DNA of 64,000 nucleotides from Roseivirga sp. BDSF3-8 (GTDB lineage Bacteria; Bacteroidota; Bacteroidia; Cytophagales; Cyclobacteriaceae). Below are positions 28,654 to 36,274 of the stretch, in pieces (the first letter of the stretch is position 1; each line of letters begins with the position of its first letter). The notes under the pieces are model-generated. The model had not been told where the DNA came from and ran no database searches. It saw only the letters and a list, made by a program, of their open reading frames with translations. The stretch lies in assembly GCF_041449215.1 (NCBI RefSeq), contig NZ_JBGNFV010000001.1, forward strand, positions 2,869,001 through 2,933,000, read 5' to 3'. Both the position numbers and the translations under genes were made by a program.

Positions 28654-29283
28654 ATGTCATTAGTAGGTAAGAAGGCACCCTTGGTTAATGCACCAGCCGT
28701 AATTAACGGTGAAGAGATACAGGAGAATTTTTCTCTAGACCAGTATCTTGGTAATAAATACGTAGTATTCTTTTTCTACCCTAAAGATTTCACATTCGTT
28801 TGCCCTACTGAGATTCACGCTTTCCAGGAGAAACTTGCTGAGTTCGAAAAGCTTGACGTAGCTGTAGTAGGTTGCTCATGCGACACCGAAGAGACTCACC
28901 TGGCCTGGCTGAACGTACCCAAAGATCAGGGTGGCATCCAGGGCGTAAACTATCCTTTAGTGGCTGATGCTGCTAAAACCGTAGCATCTAACTTCGGCGT
29001 ACTTGCCGGTGAGTGGGACTACAACGAAGAAGGAGAACTCGAATTTGCAGGAGCACCTGTTTCTTACCGTGGCACATTCCTTATCGACAAAGAAGGTGTG
29101 GTACGTCAGGCAACTGTAAACGACCTTCCCCTTGGCCGTAATGTAGACGAGACGCTTCGTCTCGTAAAAGCACTTCAGCACACTGAGAAGCACGGCGAAG
29201 TATGCCCTGCTAACTGGGACGAGGGTAAAGACGCCATGCAGGCAACCCGTGACGGTGTGGCTGACTACCTGAGCAAGCACTAA
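28654..29283 (+). CDS. Typical 2-Cys peroxiredoxin (AhpC/Prx family)
   Basis: 209 residues. The peroxidatic Cys50 sits in FTFVCPTEIHAF with Thr47 and the later Arg in place. The resolving Cys is in GEVCPANW near residue 184. It reduces peroxides through a dimeric disulfide, being recharged by thioredoxin or AhpF-like reductase, neither of which is in the window. Cytoplasmic, full length. It is probably co-transcribed with the upstream Fur-family regulator. Two terminators in a row follow. Confidence 0.93.
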   Translation: MSLVGKKAPLVNAPAVINGEEIQENFSLDQYLGNKYVVFFFYPKDFTFVCPTEIHAFQEKLAEFEKLDVAVVGCSCDTEETHLAWLNVPKDQGGIQGVNYPLVADAAKTVASNFGVLAGEWDYNEEGELEFAGAPVSYRGTFLIDKEGVVRQATVNDLPLGRNVDETLRLVKALQHTEKHGEVCPANWDEGKDAMQATRDGVADYLSKH

Positions 29284-29323
29284 GAACCATAACCTCCGGC
29301 ACCTCGCCGGATAGTAAATAATT

Positions 29324-29362
29324 AGCTACCTGTCTGCTACTAGCGGATGGGTAGCTTTTTTT
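29324..29362 (+). terminator. Intrinsic terminator after the peroxiredoxin gene
   Basis: AGCTACC pairs with GGTAGCT followed by seven T. Confidence 0.75.
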
Positions 29363-29381
29363 ATGACACAGTGGCTAACAT

Positions 29382-29416
29382 AAAGGGCTACCCCCGCTTC
29401 GGGGCGGCCTTTTTTA
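29382..29416 (+). terminator. Second terminator
   Basis: AAAGG and CCTTTTTT flank a CCCC-GGGG inner stem with a CTTC loop; an internal loop weakens it. Confidence 0.5.
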
Positions 29417-29505
29417 TGTGTCTGTCTTTTGTGTTTAAAAAAAAGACACAATTTGGAATTGCCATTTTAATTGGGGACTATATATGGATAACTAAATTTT
29501 TTACT

Positions 29506-29835
29506 ATGAAAAAGTATATGAAGTTCACCCCATTTTTATTGATGTTCTTTTCAATAGGTTTTACCGGAAGCATAATGGCTACTGATACTGAAGCAAGCTC
29601 CGAATCAGCGTTGGAAGAAAAGCAAACGACGACTACCATAGTCAGAGGTCAGGCAATTGACTATGATGGCTGTGGCTGGGGTTTAGATGAGTGTGGTAAT
29701 CCGTTTGTTTATTATATCTCCGGTGAGCAGGCGGGCTTGATTGAGGGTGATTATTATGAATTGGAATTAGGGGCTACTGATGGGTGCGGTAGAGTTGTTT
29801 TATCTGTTACAGGTATTGGGTCATTCTGCAGGTAA
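29506..29835 (+). CDS. Small secreted four-cysteine protein, copy 1
   Basis: 109 residues from the ATG at 29506; the in-frame extension to 29347 runs through the terminators and is rejected. A signal peptide (FTPFLLMFFSIGFTGSIMA) is followed by an acidic linker and a roughly 65-residue domain with five cysteines: YDGCGWGLDECGNPF, then DGCGRVVLSVTGIGSFC. The order C-x(6)-C ... C ... C is shared with the genes at 30439 and 30845. Alternating hydrophobics suggest a small beta barrel held by two disulfides in the periplasm or outside the cell. Family and function are not recognised. Confidence 0.75.
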   Translation: MKKYMKFTPFLLMFFSIGFTGSIMATDTEASSESALEEKQTTTTIVRGQAIDYDGCGWGLDECGNPFVYYISGEQAGLIEGDYYELELGATDGCGRVVLSVTGIGSFCR

Positions 29836-29867
29836 TTAGATACGATGCATCTTTGCCGGACTGCAGG

Positions 29868-29898
29868 GCTATTCACTATTGGGTGGGTAGCTTTTTTT
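29868..29898 (+). terminator. Intrinsic terminator after copy 1
   Basis: GCTATTCAC pairs with GTGGGTAGC (two G-T pairs), then seven T. Confidence 0.6.
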
Positions 29899-30070
29899 GA
29901 TATAGGCTAAAGTGTATCAGGTAGATAGGCCATTTCCATAATCCTTATTAGGGTCACAGCACCCTCGTTCAGATTTGTAGTATTATGGATATGTATTGCG
30001 ATGATTCCAATATCACAGGCTATTGAGTGGATTTTTTCCTTATATTAAGTATAGCTATAAAGAAAGACGT

Positions 30071-30352
30071 ATGAAAAAGCTGAAAATGATGACAGCGTTG
30101 GCTGCCTTTGCCCTTTTATGCCTGTCCCTGCCCGTTTATTCCACTTCTGAGATTTCTGATACGGAAAAGTTTAGTAAAACCTACTATGCCAAACTCCATT
30201 CCCAGGGACCTTCTACCATAGCTTTTAATGTCTGTAATATGGATCAGTATCTGCTGCTAGATAGAAGCGGATTCTATCCTGCTTTTGGTGCCACCTACAA
30301 ACTCACAATAAGAGAAGTCTTGCTGAATGTGCGAGGCCCCTCTATACGATGA
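30071..30352 (+). CDS. Small secreted protein, copy 2, degenerate
   Basis: 93 residues from the ATG at 30071. Signal peptide MTALAAFALLCLSLPVYS. The following domain aligns with copies 3 and 4 (YYAKL, then FNVCNMDQYLLLDRSGFY versus LKVCNTGNILLLDKRGY), but three of the four conserved cysteines are replaced or lost, and about six residues around the third Cys are missing before VLLNVRGPSIR. It is either a diverged member that no longer needs disulfides or a decaying copy. It has an intact reading frame. Function unknown. Confidence 0.65.
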   Translation: MKKLKMMTALAAFALLCLSLPVYSTSEISDTEKFSKTYYAKLHSQGPSTIAFNVCNMDQYLLLDRSGFYPAFGATYKLTIREVLLNVRGPSIR

Positions 30353-30438
30353 CCCAATCAGAATCCGGAACCGCTCCGGTTCAATAGGTTACGTCTAATC
30401 TGCAACCAAGTCTTTTATCAATAACCAAACCCATAATT

Positions 30439-30784
30439 ATGAAAAACCTTATTACCCTCAGCGTATGTCTTATCGCATTTTGCGGTATCGGCCACTACTA
30501 AAACCGATATGCCATCTACCACCCTCAAAGAAGAGGCTGAGCAGCTAGCTATTTCGTCCTCTTTATCAGGCGAGTACGTAGGTCATGTAAACACAGTGGG
30601 AGATTGCGGCTTCAGCTTTGTAGACTGTAGTACTAACAATATTTTATTGCTAAATAAAAGCGGGTATCACTGGGTCGTGGGAAATTACCATACCATTCGC
30701 GTCAGTAGCCTTTCACCCTCCTGTGGATACACAGTTACCTACAAGGGCTCAGGAGGGCTATGCCAAAATCCTGACCAAAAATAA
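30439..30784 (+). pseudogene. Small secreted four-cysteine protein, copy 3, frameshifted in the signal peptide
   Basis: The ATG at 30439 opens a signal peptide (KNLITLSVCLIAF) that reaches a stop after 20 codons. In the frame one base later the sequence continues as AVSATTKTDMPSTTLKEEAE and the complete mature domain (YVGHVNTVGDCGFSFVDC ... LLLNKSGYH ... CGYTVTY ... LCQ). Removing one T from the TTTT run at 30478-30481 restores one open frame of about 114 codons. All four cysteines are intact. A recent frameshift, slippage-based on/off switching or a sequencing error would all fit. The region upstream (AACCAAACCCA before the ATG) is shared with copy 4. Confidence 0.7.
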
Positions 30785-30798
30785 TTACACCTAACGAG

Positions 30799-30823
30799 GC
30801 CCATAGAGTTGGGCCCATTTTAT
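30799..30823 (+). terminator. Hairpin between copies 3 and 4
   Basis: GGCCCA pairs with TGGGCC, followed by CATTTTATT; a weak terminator or attenuator. Confidence 0.4.
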
Positions 30824-30844
30824 TAACAACCAAACCCAATCATT

Positions 30845-31174
30845 ATGAAAAAACTAATCACATTATTTGCCGTATGTACCCTGTTTATAGCCACCTCTGC
30901 AGTGGCCCCCCGCCCTGCTGCTAATAAGGAGGTGGCTAAAGAAGAGTGTATAAAAGCTGAAAAGCAGATTTCCGCCTATTACACCGGCCAAGTCACCGCC
31001 ATCGGCTCTTGCACCTTCGGCCTCAAAGTATGCAATACCGGAAATATCCTGCTTCTTGATAAAAGAGGCTATTCAGTTACCCTTAATCAGTTTTATCGGG
31101 TGAAGGTTGGTGGAACCACCAGCTGCGGAGGCCAGGTCCTCTCCCTCACCAGCGATATTTGCTACTTCCCCTGA
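30845..31174 (+). CDS. Small secreted four-cysteine protein, copy 4
   Basis: 109 residues. Signal peptide LITLFAVCTLFIATSAVA, a charged linker, then the domain YYTGQVTAIGSCTFGLKVC, NILLLDKRGYS, FYRVKVGG and SCGGQVLSLTSDIC. Its four mature cysteines line up with copies 1 and 3, giving the consensus GxC-x(5,6)-C ... LLL[DN][KR]xGY ... C[GS] ... C. It is the best-preserved copy. Secretion to the periplasm or beyond is inferred from the signal peptide. Function unknown. A strong terminator follows, closing the cluster. Confidence 0.75.
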   Translation: MKKLITLFAVCTLFIATSAVAPRPAANKEVAKEECIKAEKQISAYYTGQVTAIGSCTFGLKVCNTGNILLLDKRGYSVTLNQFYRVKVGGTTSCGGQVLSLTSDICYFP

Positions 31175-31191
31175 TACCCTCACAAAAAAAA

Positions 31192-31225
31192 ACAGCCCGC
31201 GGTAATACGCGGGCTGTTTTTTTTT
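31192..31225 (+). terminator. Strong intrinsic terminator closing the small-protein cluster
   Basis: ACAGCCCGCG pairs perfectly with CGCGGGCTGT around GTAATA, followed by nine T; an A tract before it makes it bidirectional. Confidence 0.9.
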
Positions 31226-31674
31226 GTACTATTGCTATACCAATCCACCTCCACCAACAAGCCTTTTTCTGAAACTTCAGCCCCATCCAACTCCCTCTGC
31301 TTCGCTCATCCCTCGGTTCTGCTTCGCTACTCCTTCGCTATGAGTATACCTTGAGTCTATCCTTTCAATACCTATAGCATAGTTACCCCGCTTTCTTTTC
31401 TGTTTTGCATTTTACCTGGATTTCATCAATAATTACCCTCCGCCGCGCAGCTTCAATGACCCCTCCTCACCACCCGGTCCTTTTTATGTCATAGCCCCTT
31501 ACCAGGCCTCCGGATTCGTAGTTTATTCATCGAAAACCAATTCATTCCCTGCGAGTTTCCTTCATATCTCAAACCTACTCACCGCAAATGAAACTTTCGC
31601 CTATCGCTGCCAGCCAGGCATTTTGGAGGCAATCCCTTTCCTCCAAAGGTCTTTTTCCTATTTTTACGCAGAAT
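31226..31674. other. Intergenic region before waaA
   Basis: About 450 pyrimidine-rich bases. CTGCTTCGCT occurs twice (near 31308 and 31319) with a third partial copy. No ORF, RNA or clear promoter was recognised. The waaA ORF stays open back to 31588, but the added residues do not resemble the family. Confidence 0.4.
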
Positions 31675-32925
31675 ATGAAGGGATTGGTCTACAGAATAGG
31701 ATCCGGTGCATACCAGATGGCAGTCAGAGCGGCAGCTCCCTTTGTAGGGAAGGCCCGTCAGATGGTAGAAGGGCGCAAGAACTGGACCTCCTCCCTCAGG
31801 GAGGCCGTAGCTGCAGCAGGTGACCACATAGTATGGGTCCATTGTGCCAGCCTGGGCGAGTTTGAGCAAGGCAGGCCATTGATAGAGCAAGTCAGAAAGC
31901 AGTACCCCCATACCTTCATTCTCCTTACCTTTTTTTCTCCCTCCGGCTACCAGATCCGAAAAGATTACGATGGAGCAGACCATGTATCTTACCTTCCCTT
32001 CGATAGTCCCTCTAATGCAGAGACCTTCCTCGATATAGTTAAGCCCCGCTTAGCACTATTTGTCAAATACGAATTCTGGTATTTTTACCTCAGAGCACTG
32101 AGCAAAAGGCACGTACCCACCCTATTAGTATCGGCCATATTCAGGAAAGACCAGTTGTTCTTCAAAAAATATGGTAAACCCTACCTTAAGTTACTGCATC
32201 ATTTTCAGCACATATTTGTACAGACCGACCGCTCCATGGCCCTGCTCAGAAAGTCCGGTGTCGCCAATGCCACAGTAGCAGGCGATACACGGTTTGACAG
32301 GGTGGCTGCTTTACTCGCTGAAAGCAGAGAAATACCAGTCGCTGAAGCCTTTGCAAAAGGCAGACGGGTTATGGTGGCCGGCAGTATCTGGCCGGAAGAT
32401 GTCGCCGTACTCAAAGACCTTATTAACAACAGCTCGGCAGATAAAGCATTTATTCTGGCCACTCACGAGGTAGACGAAGAGCACCTGTCAGGCGTGGAAG
32501 CAGAGCTCACAGTACCCCTGGTAAGATATAGCCAGGCCGAAAACACAGACCTGCAAAAACATAAAGTGCTGCTTATTGATAATATTGGCATGCTAAGTGC
32601 CCTTTATCGCTACGGTAGCCTCGCATATGTAGGAGGCGCCTACGGCAAAGGACTACATAATACCCTTGAGCCCGTCACTTATGGCATGCCCGTGTTTTTT
32701 GGTAATAAAAATTACCGCAAATTTGACGAGGCCATAAGAATGGCCGAAGCTTGTATCGCCTTCCCCGTAGCAGACGGCACCGAATTGAAAGAGCGGGCAG
32801 AGCAGCTATGGGATGATGATCTTAGACTGGAGAGGCTTTCCGATAAAGCCCGCCAGTTTGTAGAAGAAAATACAGGCGCCACACATACCATCATGAACTA
32901 CCTGGAACCATGGCTGACCGCATAG
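31675..32925 (+). CDS. waaA: 3-deoxy-D-manno-octulosonic acid transferase (Kdo transferase)
   Basis: 416 residues from the ATG at 31675, chosen because the family starts with a short hydrophobic anchor as seen here (GLVYRIGSGAYQMAVRAAAP). The WVHCASLGEFEQGRPLI motif contains the catalytic glutamate of GT30 enzymes. The C-terminal half has the GT-B donor site (VAGDTRFDRV, then YVGGAYGKGLHNTLEP). It attaches Kdo to lipid IVA in lipid A assembly at the inner face of the inner membrane, so the organism makes Kdo-type lipopolysaccharide. It overlaps rsgA by 16 bases. Confidence 0.92.
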   Translation: MKGLVYRIGSGAYQMAVRAAAPFVGKARQMVEGRKNWTSSLREAVAAAGDHIVWVHCASLGEFEQGRPLIEQVRKQYPHTFILLTFFSPSGYQIRKDYDGADHVSYLPFDSPSNAETFLDIVKPRLALFVKYEFWYFYLRALSKRHVPTLLVSAIFRKDQLFFKKYGKPYLKLLHHFQHIFVQTDRSMALLRKSGVANATVAGDTRFDRVAALLAESREIPVAEAFAKGRRVMVAGSIWPEDVAVLKDLINNSSADKAFILATHEVDEEHLSGVEAELTVPLVRYSQAENTDLQKHKVLLIDNIGMLSALYRYGSLAYVGGAYGKGLHNTLEPVTYGMPVFFGNKNYRKFDEAIRMAEACIAFPVADGTELKERAEQLWDDDLRLERLSDKARQFVEENTGATHTIMNYLEPWLTA

Positions 32926-33845
32926 AAGGAATGGTGATAAAGAGTACCGGTTCCTGGTACTCAGTACGTACAGACGAGGGGGAGCGGCTTAACAGCAGGC
33001 TTCGGGGTAAATTCAAGAACAAGGGACTCAAGGTAAATAACCCCATAGCGGTAGGGGACAGGGTAGTCGTCGAGCTGGAAGATGTGGAAGAAGGCACCGC
33101 CGTCATTACCGATATCTTACCTCGCGATAACTACATAATAAGGAAGAGTACCCGCCGGGCAAACTATGGACATATCATAGCGGCGAATATTGACCAGGCC
33201 ATACTCATCGCCACCATCGTCATGCCCCGGACCTCCATGGGCTTCATCGATCGTTTTCTGGTGACTACAGAAACCTTCCGTATCCCTGCCATCCTTCTTT
33301 TTAATAAAAAGGACCTGCTGGATCAGGAAGCTATTGCCGCCCAACAGGAAGTAATGGACATGTATGAGGCCCTCGGCTACCCCTGCTACAGCCTCTCCGC
33401 CATAGAAGACCAGGATGTAGAGCAGGTAAAAGAACTGCTCCGCAACAAAGTGAGCCTGCTGAGCGGCCACTCAGGCGTAGGGAAGTCTACCCTCGTAAAT
33501 CGCATTTCGCCGGAAGTTGACCAAAAGACAGATACCATATCAGGCTTTGCCAATAAGGGAAAGCATACCACCACCTTTGCCGAGATGTTCGAGATCATGC
33601 CTGACAGCTTCGTTATAGACACCCCCGGTATTAAAGAGCTTGGGCTCATGGAGGTAGAGCCCGAAGAGCTCAGCCACTACTTTCCCGAAATGCGGGACCT
33701 TCTCGGCGAATGCAAGTATCATAACTGCACCCATACCCATGAACCCGGCTGTGCTGTTGTAGAAGCCGTTAAGGCTGCAGAGATTCCGCTAAGTCGCTAC
33801 CATAGCTACCTGAGTATGCTGCAGGGTGAAGACTCCCACCGCTGA
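32910..33845 (+). CDS. rsgA: Ribosome small-subunit-dependent GTPase A
   Basis: 311 residues. Order: OB fold (about 1-70), circularly permuted GTPase with NKKD (G4) before the P-loop GHSGVGKST (near residue 190) and DTPG (G3) after it, then a zinc finger (ECKYHNCTHTHEPGCAV). RsgA acts in late maturation of the 30S subunit. Complete and of normal length. The ATG lies inside the end of waaA, so translation is probably coupled. The stop abuts the convergent gene at 33846. Confidence 0.95.
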   Translation: MADRIEGMVIKSTGSWYSVRTDEGERLNSRLRGKFKNKGLKVNNPIAVGDRVVVELEDVEEGTAVITDILPRDNYIIRKSTRRANYGHIIAANIDQAILIATIVMPRTSMGFIDRFLVTTETFRIPAILLFNKKDLLDQEAIAAQQEVMDMYEALGYPCYSLSAIEDQDVEQVKELLRNKVSLLSGHSGVGKSTLVNRISPEVDQKTDTISGFANKGKHTTTFAEMFEIMPDSFVIDTPGIKELGLMEVEPEELSHYFPEMRDLLGECKYHNCTHTHEPGCAVVEAVKAAEIPLSRYHSYLSMLQGEDSHR

Positions 33846-34313
33846 TTAATACCCCTCCTCGTTCTCATGCTCATCCATAAGCGCCAGGGCCCCCCGCGCA
33901 GGCTTGCTCTTAGGAAACTCCTTTACCGTACGCTCTACGTATTTGCGCATTTCAGACAGGTTACCCAGTTGGCCATGAGAGTAGGCGATATTAAGTAGCG
34001 CCATTTCACGATACGCCATTTTTGAAGCACTCAGCAAGCTTATATACCGCGTGCGATCCAGCCAGGCGTGGCGACTAAAGAAAGCGTAGCTCTTTTCAAA
34101 ATGCGCTATCGCCTCCCGGTAAGCCCCTTTATGATAAGCCGATACCGCCTTGCGGTGCTCTCCCGGGATCAGTCTCAGTAAAATAGATAAAGCCAGGAAA
34201 GTGAAAAAGGCATATATACCCGGGTCATTTACCCCTGCCAGGTTAAAGGCAAAGGCAAGGAGCAGGAAAATACAAAACTGTGGGATCAGCGCCAGCCACG
34301 CTATATTTTTCAT
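33846..34313 (-). CDS. Small membrane protein with TPR-like region
   Basis: 155 residues. Two N-terminal membrane helices (about 5-25 and 32-50) precede two or three TPR-like helical pairs (KAVSAYHKGAYREAIAHFEKS and MALLNIAYSHGQLGNLSEM). It is likely an inner-membrane protein with a cytoplasmic TPR surface. No enzymatic motif. It is directly behind the glycosyltransferase (one base between), so it probably belongs to envelope glycan synthesis. The stop codon touches that of rsgA. Confidence 0.7.
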   Translation of the reverse strand: MKNIAWLALIPQFCIFLLLAFAFNLAGVNDPGIYAFFTFLALSILLRLIPGEHRKAVSAYHKGAYREAIAHFEKSYAFFSRHAWLDRTRYISLLSASKMAYREMALLNIAYSHGQLGNLSEMRKYVERTVKEFPKSKPARGALALMDEHENEEGY

Positions 34314-34314
34314 A

Positions 34315-35286
34315 TTACTTCAGCATTCTGATTGTGTGTGATACCTTTTGGTAAGAACGGCGTATCCAGGCCTTTTGTACCGGTACCAGAGATACCAGCC
34401 GCAAAAGCCTTTGCCTCAGTCCCAGTCCGTCCGTCGTCTCAAGCAGTTCCATCAGTTGGGCAGCCTCATACGTATTGTCAGTCATTACTGCCAGCATGTA
34501 TTCATACCGTATACGACTCCTTACCGCCTCCCGCTCTTCCTCATTTTCTGAAAGCCCCCAGGCCTTATCAAGCACCTTACAGGTAGTAGCCAATTGCCGG
34601 TCCCCCGGTCTGTATTGCTGCCGGCTCATGCTGCCTGACGTACGGCGGACATGTATCCCCCGGTAGTCTAGAAAGCGGTACCCCCAGTCGCGGGCAGACC
34701 TCACCCAAAAGTCAAAATCCTCAAAGGCGAGCGATTCATCATACCCCCCAAGCCTTTCCAGTACTTCCCTGCGAATCATCATCGTCGGTGTGCAGATAAA
34801 ATACCGGCGGACCACCTCTTTAAAAACATTCCCCTCAGCAATAACCGGATGGGTAATATTTCCCTCTTTGTCCCGGCGGTAAAAGGCCCGCGTAATTTGC
34901 CCTTCCCTGTTTATGTAGCAGGCATCCGTATACAGCACCCCCATATTTCGGGGGAGCTTTTTAAAATGGCCTACCAGCCTGTCCACATGCCCCGGGAGCA
35001 TACGGTCATCTGTTGCAAAGTCAATGATATAATCACCAGTCGAAGCCCTGAAGCCCGTATTGAACGCACCACAGTTGCCCTTGTTGCTTTCAAGCAAATG
35101 TAGCTGAAGCCAGGGATGACGGCGCGCCACATTCTTTATCACCTCTCTGCTGCCATCCGTGCTGGCATCGTCCACTACAATGATCTCTATATTTTCATAT
35201 GTTTGTGAGATCACCGACAGCAATGCCTCTTCCACAAAATTGGCGTGGTTATAACACAGGCATATGACCGAGACGCGAGGATCCAT
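34315..35286 (-). CDS. Glycosyltransferase family 2
   Basis: 323 residues from the ATG at 35286; an in-frame ATG at 35301 would overlap the divergent start at 35294. GT-A motifs: VSVICLCYNHANFVEEAL, IIVVDDASTDGSRE, GDYIIDFATDDRMLPGH (the DxD-like metal site) and the acceptor-side LAFEDFDFWVR. It adds a sugar to a lipid-linked or polysaccharide acceptor on the cytoplasmic side. It is co-transcribed with the TPR protein. A flippase and two FemAB/GNAT-like genes nearby suggest a small surface-glycan locus. Confidence 0.88.
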   Translation of the reverse strand: MDPRVSVICLCYNHANFVEEALLSVISQTYENIEIIVVDDASTDGSREVIKNVARRHPWLQLHLLESNKGNCGAFNTGFRASTGDYIIDFATDDRMLPGHVDRLVGHFKKLPRNMGVLYTDACYINREGQITRAFYRRDKEGNITHPVIAEGNVFKEVVRRYFICTPTMMIRREVLERLGGYDESLAFEDFDFWVRSARDWGYRFLDYRGIHVRRTSGSMSRQQYRPGDRQLATTCKVLDKAWGLSENEEEREAVRSRIRYEYMLAVMTDNTYEAAQLMELLETTDGLGLRQRLLRLVSLVPVQKAWIRRSYQKVSHTIRMLK

Positions 35287-35293
35287 TAGGCAA

Positions 35294-36274
35294 ATGTACA
35301 AAGACGGACGATATACCCTACTGCAACGTCATCAGATAGACGATAATTATTGGGACAGTTGCCTTGATCAGTGCACATACAGGCTGCCATACCCATACAC
35401 CTGGTGGCTTGATATTGTCAGCCCCGGCTGGTGCGGCCTCGTCCAATATAGCTCAGAAGGCTACTCAGCCGTATTTCCCCTCCCCGTACGCCGTAAGTTC
35501 GGAAAGCAACTTTTGCGCCAGCCAGTCTTCGGCCACCAGCTGGGCCTCTTCGCACAAGGCAAAGCAAAGCCCGATAAAGAAAGCCTGGTCCGGGCGATAG
35601 ACCTTATTTGCCACACGTTCCCATATATCGATGGACTCGCCCTGCATGGTACAGGCCGATATGAACTATCCGGCACTACCCTCATAAGGCATAATTATCT
35701 CATAGACCTTCGCCAGTCCTATAATCAAATCCTGAATGCCTATGCAGGTAATCGCCGTAGAGAAATAAGCGCCGCGGCCCAGGCCGGAATTGTCGTACAG
35801 AAAACCAACGGTCCTGAAAAGATGGTGGAAGTATTTCGTAAATATATCGAGCCCGGCATTTACGGTATAGATGGCACCGAGTACCCTATGTTCCACGCGC
35901 TATTTAAAAAATGGCAACAGATGAAAGCTGTTACCGTGTATGAGTCAGTGCTTCAAGACCAGTGGTTAGCAGGTGCCGCCATACTCAGGTGGCACAACCG
36001 CCTTATCTATATTTTTAATGCCAGTACCCCGGAAGGCAAGCGGCTCGATGCCCTCAGCCTACTAATAGACCGTGTAGTAGCGGAGCATGCAGGCAGCAAT
36101 GTGCCTTTGTGGTTTGATTTTGAGGCACCAGCGTCCCAGAGTGTACTCGACTACTACCGCCGCTTTGGTGGCCGGAAGGAAACCTACCACGTTATTCACC
36201 AAAACAACCTGCCGCAAATCTTAAAGACCATTCAAAAGGCCAGAAAATGGATCGTCCAGTCCTTTAGAAAATAA
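35294..36274 (+). CDS. FemAB/GNAT-like acyltransferase
   Basis: 326 residues from the ATG at 35294. The C-terminal half has the GNAT-fold pattern of FemAB-type proteins (NYLIDLRQSYNQILNAYAGNRR, LAGAAILRWHNRLIYIFNAS, LLIDRVVAEHAG, WFDFEAPASQSVLDYYRRFG). Such proteins transfer amino acids or acyl groups onto glycans or peptides. The substrate is not clear. The start is 7 bases from the divergent glycosyltransferase start, and the 3' end overlaps the convergent flippase gene by 11 bases. It shares the fold with the gene at 37543. Confidence 0.65.
   Translation: MYKDGRYTLLQRHQIDDNYWDSCLDQCTYRLPYPYTWWLDIVSPGWCGLVQYSSEGYSAVFPLPVRRKFGKQLLRQPVFGHQLGLFAQGKAKPDKESLVRAIDLICHTFPYIDGLALHGTGRYELSGTTLIRHNYLIDLRQSYNQILNAYAGNRRREISAAAQAGIVVQKTNGPEKMVEVFRKYIEPGIYGIDGTEYPMFHALFKKWQQMKAVTVYESVLQDQWLAGAAILRWHNRLIYIFNASTPEGKRLDALSLLIDRVVAEHAGSNVPLWFDFEAPASQSVLDYYRRFGGRKETYHVIHQNNLPQILKTIQKARKWIVQSFRK

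Noticed and set aside
29347-29505. N-terminal extension of the first four-cysteine protein
   Set aside because: The extension translates two terminators; the ATG at 29506 gives a proper signal peptide.
31300-31345. CTTCGCT-rich stretch as a regulatory repeat
   Set aside because: Copies are short, irregularly spaced and far from the waaA start; it could be chance in a pyrimidine-rich region.
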